Position numbers and translations under genes: made by a program
Notes under the pieces: generated by a model
The model's input: only the letters and a program-made list of their open reading frames with translations
Databases searched by the model: none
What the model was told of the DNA's origin: nothing
Origin: DATNBT01 sp964579765
Lineage (GTDB): Bacteria; Acidobacteriota; Vicinamibacteria; Vicinamibacterales; CAVVIG01
DNA: 20,115 nt
Assembly (NCBI GenBank): GCA_964579765.1
Contig: CAZOIK010000211.1
Span: 1 to 20,115, forward strand
Direction: 5' to 3'
Shown here: positions 6,918-14,005 of the stretch, one piece after another
How the letters are laid out: every line of letters starts with the position of its first letter
Position numbering within the stretch: position 1 is the first letter of the stretch

Positions 6918-9900
6918 TTAGAAGTCGAACTGCGCCGTGATCTTGAAGAACCGCGGCGTCATCACCTGCGTCGGCGACAGCCACGAGCCAGGCCCGCTCA
7001 CCACTGCCGTGCTGAACGTCTGGTTGTAGCCGAGCACCGCCGCCGAGTTCAGCGCGTTGTAGACCTCGAGCGCGATGTTCGTCTTGGTCGGGCCGAACTT
7101 CAACAGCTTGCCGATCTTGAAGTCGACCTCGTTCACGCGGTCGCCGTAGAGCGTGCCGGGCTGAACCAGGTTCACGACCGGCGTGATGCCGTTGGCATAT
7201 GCGTGCGTCAACCCGCCCGCCTGCGCCAGCGAGAACGGGATCGCATAGTTGGCCGCCAGCGGCAGACCCTGGTCACTGCGGAGCGTCGCGCTGACGAGCA
7301 CGTCCGCGTGCGGGATGATGTAGGTCGCCAGGCCGGTCACGCGCGTGACCCAGCCCGTGTCCACGTGGCACCACGGGTTCGACGGACCAACGTTCGGTCC
7401 CTGCCCGGTCGAGCCGAGCGTCGCCGACGGCGCGATGAACACGAGGTTGAGGCTCGGGTCGTTCTGGCGCACGGCGCAGTTGTCCGCCACCGTGTCGCCC
7501 GTGTTGAAGCCGCCCTGCAGCGTCAGCCCGTTGTGCAGCCGCGACGTCAGGTTCACGAGGAACCCGTTGTAGCGCTGGTACTGCGTGCCGAAGTTGTCGG
7601 CCAGCGTGTTGAACGTGTTGATCGTCGAGGCGACGTTCTGCGTCACGTTGTAGAGGTTCGAGATCGTCTGGCCGCTCGCCGATCCGAGGCGCGAGTCGGT
7701 CGGCGCGACGATGCTGAACGGGGTGTAGGCCGAGACCGGCTGCAGGATGTTGTCGGAGGCCGTGAAGTTCTGCAGCCACCGGCGCGTGTAATCGACTTCG
7801 ACTGACGTCCGCGCGAACAGCTCCTGCTGGATCGAGGCGACGAAGCCCCAGTCGGACGGCCGCACGCCCCACCCGCCCATCAGGTTCGAGTCGAAGCCGT
7901 TGGTGAACGTCGGCGTGCCGAACGCCAAGTTGTTGATCTGGCCGCACTCGCCGTTGGTCAGCGGGTTCTCCAGCGTGCAGTCCGGCGTGTAGTTGTGGTT
8001 GGCGTCGTTCCACGACCGCGTCGCGGAGGTCGGCATGCGGCCGAGCGTCGGGTTGCCGGCCGTGTAGTTGTTGCTGCCGTTGCTGGCCGCGTCAAGATAC
8101 TTGCCCATCGAGATCTTGACCGACGTCTTGCCGTCGCCGCGGACGTCCCATGCGAGGCCGCCACGGACGGTGATGTCTTTGTAGCCCGTGATGTTGTTGA
8201 TGCACGTCGCGTTGAACGGCTGCCCGTTGATGGTCGCGCCGGCCGTGTTGCCGCAGAGGGCGGCCGACGGGGTCGCGTAGAGCGGATCGTTCTGCAGGAA
8301 GCTGACCGAGCCCGGCAGGAACCGGACGCCGCCAATCGTCTGATCCGGGAAGTAGCTCCACGCGTGGTCGAACCGTACCGCGCCCTGGACCGTGACGCGG
8401 CCCAGCGTGTACTGATCCTGTCCGTAGAACGCGTCGTAGCGCACGTCCTCGTGCGAGTTGAACGGGTTCAGCGTTTCCGCGATCGACACGCCCGGGCAGC
8501 TCGTCGCGCTGCCGTTCGCGCAGGACGCCACGCCGTTCTGCAGCGTGTAGCTCGTGTACGTGCTGTTGGTGGCGTTCTGGCGGTCGTCCACGTGCCACGC
8601 GCCCACGTAGCCGAACTTCATGTTGTGCGCGCCCGTGACATACGACGCCGACGCGCGCCACGTGTGCGCGCCGATCCAGTCGTCGAACGGCGCTTCCGAC
8701 CGGTAGTTCAGGCCGGCGATGCCGCCGTTGGCCGCGCAGCCGAAGAAGCAGCCCTCGGTCACGCGCACGACGTCGTTCGTCACGCTGTCCGGACGGCGGT
8801 TCGTGCCCCACCGCGAGAGGTAGGTGCCGACGCCCGCTTCGAGGAGCAGCTTGTTCGTCGCCGGCGACGACCAGGTCGCCTGCTGCACGCGCTGGAACCG
8901 GTGGCCGTAGCCGCCCGCTTCGGGCGAGGTCCCGTTCGCGCTGCCGAACACGTACTCGAACACCTGGCCGTTGGACGGGTTGCGGCAGCCCGGCGTGTTC
9001 TCCAGCCAGGTGGCGCCGTTGCAGGGGTGCTGCTCGTCCCAGAACAGGTTCAGTTTGTTGCGCGAGTTGATCTGCGTCGTCAGACGGCCGCTGAGCATCT
9101 GCCAGCTGTTCGCGTTGCGAACGGGCAGGCTCGTATCCGGCGTGTACGTCCACGGCGCCGCGGCGTTCGCCACCGGCGCCGTGATGCCCTCGAAGTTCTT
9201 GTTAGCGTACATGCCCGGCACGGTCTGCCAGGATCCCTCGTCGCGGTAGTTGACGAAGAACCAGACGCGGTCCTTCTTGAAGGGGCCGCCGACGCCGGTC
9301 TGCGCGTCCCACAGCTTTAGGATCTGCAGCGGCGCGGCAAGACCGGCCGCCTTCAGCGCATCCGAGTAGTTGCTGTTGGTCAGCCCGCTGCCCGTGTAGG
9401 CGCCGTAGGCCGTGCCCTTGAACGTGTTGCCGCCCGTCTTCGGGACGACGTTGATCGTCGGCCCGCCGACTTCGGCTTCGCCGAGGCCGCCCGAGTTCGC
9501 CGTGACGACTTCCTGCGCGTTCAGCATGTCGGCGTTGTAGCCCGACACGCCGGCGCCGTTGAGCGACGCGCCCACCATCAGGCCGTCCACCGTCAGACGG
9601 CCTTCGTTGCCGCGGCCGCCCGCGCCGCCGAACACCACCATGCCCGGCGTGATCTGGACGTCGGCCGTGGCGCCCGACTGCGTGATGATCGACGGCATCA
9701 GCACCATGACGCCCGCGTAGCTGCGGGCCGAGGGAATGGCCTGGACCGTGTCGCCGCTGAGCGTCGTCTGGCGGCGCGTGCTCTGCACGTCCACGATCGG
9801 CGTCTCACCGCTGACCGTGATCGTCTCCTCGACCGCGCCGACTTTCATTTCGGTGTTGATGCTCGCCACGAGCGAACCGGTCAGCTCGATGCCTTCGCGC

Positions 9901-10178
9901 TTGACCGTCTGGAATCCGGTCAACGTGAACGTGACCGTATAAGTGCCGGCAGGAAGATCGATGATGCGGTACTCGCCCGAACCACCGGTCACCGTGCTCC
10001 TGGTTTTTTCGATGAGGACGGGACTCGAGACTTCCACGGTCACGCCGGGCAGCACCGCGCCGGACGTGTCTTTGACCACGCCGGTCACGGACGCTCGCGT
10101 CGATTCCTGCGCGAACGACGCGCCGGGCAGCGCGAGTAGAGCGCCGAAGAGAACCAGCCACCTTGCCACACCACGCAT
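6918..10178 (-). CDS. TonB-dependent receptor 1, Oar-like with carboxypeptidase-regulatory-like N-terminal domain
   Basis: The protein has 1086 residues. A signal peptide (1-23, ending SFA before QE) is followed by a carboxypeptidase-regulatory-like domain (about 28-110: VTGVVKDTSGAVLPGVTVEV, then GEYRIIDLPAGTYTVTFTLTGF), a plug domain (about 120-240, with ETITVSGETPIVDVQS and INVVPKTGGNTFKGT), and a long outer-membrane beta-barrel ending in the aromatic-terminated FFKITAQFDF. It should import or bind a substrate in a TonB-energised way; the substrate is unknown. Predicted loops hold several paired cysteines (for example GCFFGC, and DC with NGEC). The ATG at 10178 is chosen because it begins the signal peptide and has GGGGAGG seven bases upstream; the frame extends 30 codons further without such a signal. 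It is a clear paralogue of the receptor at 14006-17071. Confidence 0.94.
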   Translation of the reverse strand: MRGVARWLVLFGALLALPGASFAQESTRASVTGVVKDTSGAVLPGVTVEVSSPVLIEKTRSTVTGGSGEYRIIDLPAGTYTVTFTLTGFQTVKREGIELTGSLVASINTEMKVGAVEETITVSGETPIVDVQSTRRQTTLSGDTVQAIPSARSYAGVMVLMPSIITQSGATADVQITPGMVVFGGAGGRGNEGRLTVDGLMVGASLNGAGVSGYNADMLNAQEVVTANSGGLGEAEVGGPTINVVPKTGGNTFKGTAYGAYTGSGLTNSNYSDALKAAGLAAPLQILKLWDAQTGVGGPFKKDRVWFFVNYRDEGSWQTVPGMYANKNFEGITAPVANAAAPWTYTPDTSLPVRNANSWQMLSGRLTTQINSRNKLNLFWDEQHPCNGATWLENTPGCRNPSNGQVFEYVFGSANGTSPEAGGYGHRFQRVQQATWSSPATNKLLLEAGVGTYLSRWGTNRRPDSVTNDVVRVTEGCFFGCAANGGIAGLNYRSEAPFDDWIGAHTWRASASYVTGAHNMKFGYVGAWHVDDRQNATNSTYTSYTLQNGVASCANGSATSCPGVSIAETLNPFNSHEDVRYDAFYGQDQYTLGRVTVQGAVRFDHAWSYFPDQTIGGVRFLPGSVSFLQNDPLYATPSAALCGNTAGATINGQPFNATCINNITGYKDITVRGGLAWDVRGDGKTSVKISMGKYLDAASNGSNNYTAGNPTLGRMPTSATRSWNDANHNYTPDCTLENPLTNGECGQINNLAFGTPTFTNGFDSNLMGGWGVRPSDWGFVASIQQELFARTSVEVDYTRRWLQNFTASDNILQPVSAYTPFSIVAPTDSRLGSASGQTISNLYNVTQNVASTINTFNTLADNFGTQYQRYNGFLVNLTSRLHNGLTLQGGFNTGDTVADNCAVRQNDPSLNLVFIAPSATLGSTGQGPNVGPSNPWCHVDTGWVTRVTGLATYIIPHADVLVSATLRSDQGLPLAANYAIPFSLAQAGGLTHAYANGITPVVNLVQPGTLYGDRVNEVDFKIGKLLKFGPTKTNIALEVYNALNSAAVLGYNQTFSTAVVSGPGSWLSPTQVMTPRFFKITAQFDF

Positions 10179-10401
10179 ACACGGACCTCCCCTATTCGGG
10201 ACTTGCATTACGTTTCGGTAACGGGGCTTCCGGGGCGTAAGACTAGTGCATACATACGAGTGATTCAACGACGCCGGACGTAAAGAGATGGACGTGAACG
10301 GCCGGATTCAAAAAATTGAAGAATGCTGCAGCAATCTGTGCAGATCCAGGCACAGCGATACCGCGACGATCTGGCATATCAGCCTGAGCGTGCAGTGCCA
10401 C
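10179..10401 (-). promoter_or_regulatory. Leader and promoter region of receptor 1, and 3' end of the TPR gene
   Basis: This 223-bp gap has lower GC than its surroundings, as expected for a promoter region. It contains the strong ribosome binding site of receptor 1 (10186-10192), the sequence CGTTTCGG (10211-10218) and GACTAGTGC (10241-10249). The last two also occur upstream of receptor 2. Further up are weak palindromes: TTCAA-AAAA-TTGAA near 10312, TGCTGCAGCA near 10324, and CTGTGC (10336-10341) with GCACAG (10350-10355). The last could serve as a poor terminator for the TPR gene. No convincing -35/-10 pair could be fixed by eye. Confidence 0.45.
10186..10192 (-). promoter_or_regulatory. 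Ribosome binding site that fixes the receptor 1 start
   Basis: GGGGAGG on the minus strand lies seven bases before the ATG at 10178. It selects this start over the ATG 90 bp upstream and agrees with the signal peptide beginning there. Confidence 0.8.
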
Positions 10402-12060
10402 TCAACGAATGGACGGCGCGGAGCCGGACAGTGGATCCGGCGCGGCCGGCGACGCGGATGGCCCGAGCTGTAAATCGTCGTCGGACCACGGCGTGCGCGA
10501 CGGCCGGTGCTGCTCGTACAAGGCGAGGTTCTGCTGCATGTGCGGCAGTTGCGTGGTGAGGCCCGCGCCCGCGGTCGCGGCCATGACGCCGCGCTGAATC
10601 GCAATCGCCTGGTCGAAGTCGCCCGTCTCGGCGAGCGCCATCGCGATCGTCTCGCCGAGCATCGTCGTCTTCTGGCCCGAGAAGAGCTCCTGCGTGATCG
10701 CGAGGGCGCGCCGTCCGTCGCGGACGCGGTCGTCGGGGCTCGTGCTCAGCAGACGCGCGAGCGCGATCTTGTAGTCGGCGCGATCGGGGAACTTCGCCAC
10801 CGCGTCCTCGAGCCAGTCGCGCGCCTCGCGATACCGCTTCGCGTCCACGAGGCACATGGCGTAGCCGAGCCGCGCCGTCGCGTGGCGGGGGTTGATGGCG
10901 AGCGTCTCGCGGTACTCCGCCAGCGCGGGCTCCGGCCGTTTGGTGCGGCGAAGGAAGTCGGCCAGCGCCAGGTGCGCCTCGATGTAGCTGGGCTGGTAGC
11001 GCACCGCGGCCGCGAGATGCGACAGCGCCTGCGCGCTGCGGCCGTCTCCCGCCATCATCACGCCAAGGCTGTAGTGCGCCTTCGCGACCGACTCGTCGAT
11101 GCCTGCGGGCGGCGCGGCGTCCACGACCGCCTGAAACTGCGCCTCGGCCCCGGTGGTGTCGCCCAGGAGAAACAGCGCCGTCCCCAGCTTGTGCTGCAGC
11201 GAGCGGCGCAGCGGCGAGTTGTCGGGCGAGAGCGAGAGGCCCTTGCGAAAGAAGCTGGCGGCGCCCTTCCAGTCGCGCACCTCGAACTCGCGCACGCCCC
11301 GCAGCTCGTACGACAGGCCGCTCTCGAGCAGCAGATCCATGTCCTGCTGGCGCGGATCGGGCACGGGCAGATCGCGATTGCGCCACTGGCCGATGTGCGG
11401 GCGCGCTTTGTCGAGCTGCCCGAGGCCGCGGTATGCCGCGGCGAGCGGCGCGTGCAGGCTCTCCGCCTCCGGATCGACCCGCAGCGCGTCCTCCAGGTAC
11501 TTCACGGCGTCCGTGTAGTCGCGCTTCGCGAGCGCGACGCGGCCCATGCCGTCGATCACCGCCACATCCTGCGGGGCGAGCGCATACGCTTTTGCGAACA
11601 GCGGCTGCGCCGCGTCGGCCTGCCCGCGGTCGAGTTCCAGGCGGCCGAGCCAGATGAGCGTCGCGAGGTCGTTGGGCTGCAGCGCGAGCGCGCGCTTGTA
11701 GGCGGCCTCGGCCTTGTCGATCTGGCCGCGGCTCTTATAGAGGTTGGCGAGATAGTACGGCCACCGCACGTCGTCGGGCGCCAGCGCCTCCGCGTTGAGG
11801 TAGTCCGGTTCGGCGGCGTCGAAGAACTCCGCCGCCTGCAGCACCATGCCGTACTGGCCGTAGGCCGCCGCCAGATCGGGGCGAGCCGCCGACGCGTCCA
11901 TCGCGCGCCTCAGCGTCTCGTAGCGATCGCGGATCTGCGCCTGCACGGGCGGATCGACGCGTCCGAGATCCGGCAGTGTGACCGGCAGCAGGCTTCGCCG
12001 CCACGACGAACACGCGACGACCGCGGCGCACGCCAGCAAGACGCCGAGCGGCTTTCTCAT
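10402..12060 (-). CDS. TPR-repeat lipoprotein
   Basis: The protein has 552 residues. The N-terminus (MRKPLGVLLACAAVVACSSW) is a lipoprotein signal with lipobox VVAC and Cys17 as the likely acylated residue; Ser at +2 suggests an outer-membrane destination by the usual rule. A first TPR block spans about residues 64-222, with clear helix pairs such as ANLYKSRGQIDKAEAAYKRALALQPN, and a second about 285-460, for example LADFLRRTKRPEPALAEYRETLAINP. The tail (about 515-552) is Pro/Ser-rich and probably unstructured. TPR arrays are protein-binding scaffolds; no enzymatic domain is seen. The ATG at 12060 overlaps the FG-GAP lipoprotein stop by 4 bp (ATGA), so the two are very probably made together and may form a complex at the outer membrane. 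A longer upstream frame overlaps the FG-GAP gene and is rejected. Fold is firm; role is inferred. Confidence 0.9.
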   Translation of the reverse strand: MRKPLGVLLACAAVVACSSWRRSLLPVTLPDLGRVDPPVQAQIRDRYETLRRAMDASAARPDLAAAYGQYGMVLQAAEFFDAAEPDYLNAEALAPDDVRWPYYLANLYKSRGQIDKAEAAYKRALALQPNDLATLIWLGRLELDRGQADAAQPLFAKAYALAPQDVAVIDGMGRVALAKRDYTDAVKYLEDALRVDPEAESLHAPLAAAYRGLGQLDKARPHIGQWRNRDLPVPDPRQQDMDLLLESGLSYELRGVREFEVRDWKGAASFFRKGLSLSPDNSPLRRSLQHKLGTALFLLGDTTGAEAQFQAVVDAAPPAGIDESVAKAHYSLGVMMAGDGRSAQALSHLAAAVRYQPSYIEAHLALADFLRRTKRPEPALAEYRETLAINPRHATARLGYAMCLVDAKRYREARDWLEDAVAKFPDRADYKIALARLLSTSPDDRVRDGRRALAITQELFSGQKTTMLGETIAMALAETGDFDQAIAIQRGVMAATAGAGLTTQLPHMQQNLALYEQHRPSRTPWSDDDLQLGPSASPAAPDPLSGSAPSIR

Positions 12061-13889
12061 GGCGATCCAGAACCCTCGGTGAGCGTCGTGTAGCGATCGA
12101 CCGGCACGTTGACGAACGTCTCCACCCGCCCGCTCGGCCACGTCACCTTGACGGTCGGCACGGCGGTCGCCGTGCCGAGACCGGCGAGCACGCGGGGATC
12201 GTTGGCGGACGCGTAGCTGCCGTCGGCGCGCGCGCGGCGCCACAGCGTCAGGCCGGCGGAGCGGACGATCTGCACGCGGGCGCCGACCTGATCGCGTGCG
12301 CCGTGCTCGCGGCCCTGAAGGAGGGCGGCCCTTTCAGGGCCGCCTTCGCGGGGCTGAACGCCCCGCCCTGCGAGTGTGGTTCCCACAAGCCGCAATCCCA
12401 CCCAGTGATTATGGTCCGGCGACTGGTTCATCAGCAGCCGCAGCGGGCCGTTGTCGTTCGCGACGACGAGGTCGGGGCGACCGTCGTTGTCGAGATCGCC
12501 GAACGCGACGCCGCGGCCGACGTCGGCGATCGTGAACACGGCGCCGGCGCGCGCCGACACGTCGTCGAATCGCACGGCGCTGCCCGCGCCGGACGGGCCG
12601 AGGTTGCGGTAGAGCTGCGGCGTCATCTTCAGGGGAAACGGATCGTGCGCGCGCGCGAGCGCTTCGATCGTCGCGACGCTGCCGTTGGCGACGAAGAGGT
12701 CGAGCCAGCCGTCGCGATCGACGTCGAACCACGCGGCGCCGAACCCCGTCTTGGCGAGGCTCGGCGCACCGAGGCCCGACGCGGCGCGGCGATCCTCGAA
12801 GTTGCCGCGGCTGTCGTTCACGTACAGCGCGTTCATCTGGTTGAGCCAGTTGGTGACGATCAGATCTTCGTCGCCGTCGTTGTCGATGTCGCCGGCGTCC
12901 ACGCCCATGCTCGCTTCGGCCTGTCCCGTGCCGCTGACCGCGGCGCCCGCGATGAACGCGGTGTCCTTGAACGTCCCGTTGTGCTGGTTGACCCAGAGCT
13001 GATTGGGCTGGCTGTCGTTCGCGACGTAGACGTCGATCCAGCCGTCGTTGTTGAAGTCGGCCGTCGAGACGCCGAGCGCCGGGCCGTACGCGCCGCCGAG
13101 GAACGCCTTCGCGGTGACGTCGTCGAACGTCCCGTTGCCGCGGTTGTGAAAGAGGTGGCTCGGCTGCGCGCGGTAGCTGTTCGGCGGACAGTAGTCGTGC
13201 CGTCCCGTCACGCTCTCGCACTGGACGTCGCCGGCGATGCTGTAGCGCACGTAGTTGCCGACGAAGAGATCCAGCCAGCCGTCGCGGTCGTAGTCGAAGA
13301 ACGTCGCCGACACGCCCCACCCGCCCGGGTTGGCCGCGCCGCTGGCCTTCGTCACGTCGGTGAACGTGCCGTTGCCGTTGTTGCGCAACAGCACCGCGCC
13401 GTCGAGGCCCGTCCGGTAGACGTCCACGTAGCCGTCGTTGTCGAAGTCGCCGACCGCGACGCCCATGCCGTACGTGTGCAGGTCGATCCCCGCCTGCTCC
13501 GTTACGTCGGTGAAGTGCAGCGTGCGCGTGCCGTCGGCGTGCACGACGAGATCGTTCCTGAACAGGCGATCCTTCAGCGGCGCGCGTTTGGCGGCCGCCT
13601 GCAGCATCGCCGGATCGTCGCCGAGCGGCTGGCCCTGCGTCACGTACACATCGAGGTCGCCGTCGTTGTCGTAGTCGAGGAGCGCCACGCCGGGCGCCAT
13701 GATCTCCGGATAGTAGAAATGTCCGGACATGCCGTTGAAGTGCGTGAAGTCGAGGCCCGTCTCCTTCGCGCGATCGACGAACCAGTCGGCGCCGGCGGGG
13801 CGGGCCGTCCCCTGCGGCGAGGGCTGACGCGACCCGCAGGCGGCACACGACACACAGACGAGCAGCGCAACCGCGCGGCGAAGACTCAC
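12057..13889 (-). CDS. FG-GAP/VCBS and ASPIC-UnbV (CRTAC1-like) lipoprotein with a palindrome-encoded insert
   Basis: The protein has 610 residues from a GTG at 13889, with GAGG seven bases upstream. The N-terminus (MSLRRAVALLVCVSCAACGS) is hydrophobic and ends in Cys18, a slightly non-canonical lipobox. Seven FG-GAP/VCBS calcium-loop repeats follow: DYDNDGDLD 72, DFDNDGYVD 148, DYDRDGWLD 199, DFNNDGWID 278, DIDNDGDED 334, DVDRDGWLD 389, DLDNDGRPD 465. A CRTAC1-type HDYCPP block lies at 231-236 and an ASPIC/UnbV domain at about 495-605. Within that domain, 32 residues separate LVG (501-503) from GAR (536-538), against 8 in the paralogue at 4202-6802. The 24 extra residues are encoded by GC-rich palindromes. 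The predicted role is a surface or periplasmic beta-propeller, probably ligand-binding. The gene lies about 44 bp below the receptor 2 terminator and is coupled to the TPR lipoprotein by an ATGA overlap. Confidence 0.9.
   Translation of the reverse strand: MSLRRAVALLVCVSCAACGSRQPSPQGTARPAGADWFVDRAKETGLDFTHFNGMSGHFYYPEIMAPGVALLDYDNDGDLDVYVTQGQPLGDDPAMLQAAAKRAPLKDRLFRNDLVVHADGTRTLHFTDVTEQAGIDLHTYGMGVAVGDFDNDGYVDVYRTGLDGAVLLRNNGNGTFTDVTKASGAANPGGWGVSATFFDYDRDGWLDLFVGNYVRYSIAGDVQCESVTGRHDYCPPNSYRAQPSHLFHNRGNGTFDDVTAKAFLGGAYGPALGVSTADFNNDGWIDVYVANDSQPNQLWVNQHNGTFKDTAFIAGAAVSGTGQAEASMGVDAGDIDNDGDEDLIVTNWLNQMNALYVNDSRGNFEDRRAASGLGAPSLAKTGFGAAWFDVDRDGWLDLFVANGSVATIEALARAHDPFPLKMTPQLYRNLGPSGAGSAVRFDDVSARAGAVFTIADVGRGVAFGDLDNDGRPDLVVANDNGPLRLLMNQSPDHNHWVGLRLVGTTLAGRGVQPREGGPERAALLQGREHGARDQVGARVQIVRSAGLTLWRRARADGSYASANDPRVLAGLGTATAVPTVKVTWPSGRVETFVNVPVDRYTTLTEGSGSP
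12300..12371. repeat. About 72-bp palindromic element inserted in frame in the FG-GAP lipoprotein gene
   Basis: Two adjacent hairpins lie here. The first (12321-12332 with 12336-12347) has a 12-bp stem with one G-T pair and a TTC loop. The second (12348-12354 with 12360-12366) has a perfect 7-bp stem, GCGGGGC/GCCCCGC, and a TGAAC loop. An extra arm, GGCCCTGAA (12311-12319), is also complementary to TTCAGGGCC (12333-12341), so alternative folds exist. The exact ends are uncertain; the 72 bp comes from the 24 extra residues relative to the paralogous protein. The first hairpin closely resembles the intergenic palindrome at 814-833. Confidence 0.7.
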
Positions 13890-13919
13890 GGAGGTGCCTC
13901 AGGATACCGAAAGGCGTTC

Positions 13920-13959
13920 AGAAAGAAAAAGAGCCGGGAGCGGTGTGCCCGCCCCCGGC
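13920..13959 (-). terminator. Intrinsic terminator of TonB-dependent receptor 2
   Basis: Arms GCCGGGAGCGG (13933-13943) and CCGCCCCCGGC (13949-13959) form an 11-bp stem with one mismatch. On the minus strand it is followed by TCTTTTTCTTTC (13932-13921). It lies 46 bp below the receptor 2 stop codon and closely resembles the receptor 1 terminator in sequence and placement. Confidence 0.85.
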
Positions 13960-14005
13960 CTCTGTCGTGCTTCGTGCCCTTCGTGCGTTGAGATGCCCTT
14001 CGTGT

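Noticed and set aside
4325..6940. Very long plus-strand open frame opposite the FG-GAP fusion gene
   Set aside because: Its product is Arg/Val/Ala-rich low-complexity without domains, and the minus-strand frame has clear calcium-loop repeats. It is a high-GC antisense shadow.
10179..10268. Thirty-codon upstream extension of receptor 1
   Set aside because: The ATG at 10178 has both a strong ribosome binding site and the signal peptide; the extension has neither and covers the likely leader.
10288..10604. Small open frames in the gap above receptor 1
   Set aside because: Short, overlapping the TPR gene end or non-coding leader, without start signals or plausible protein character.
12303..13991. 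Long plus-strand open frame opposite the FG-GAP lipoprotein gene
   Set aside because: Same shadow effect: repeated VVVEV-like translation of the antisense of the DxDNDG repeats, no signal or domain.
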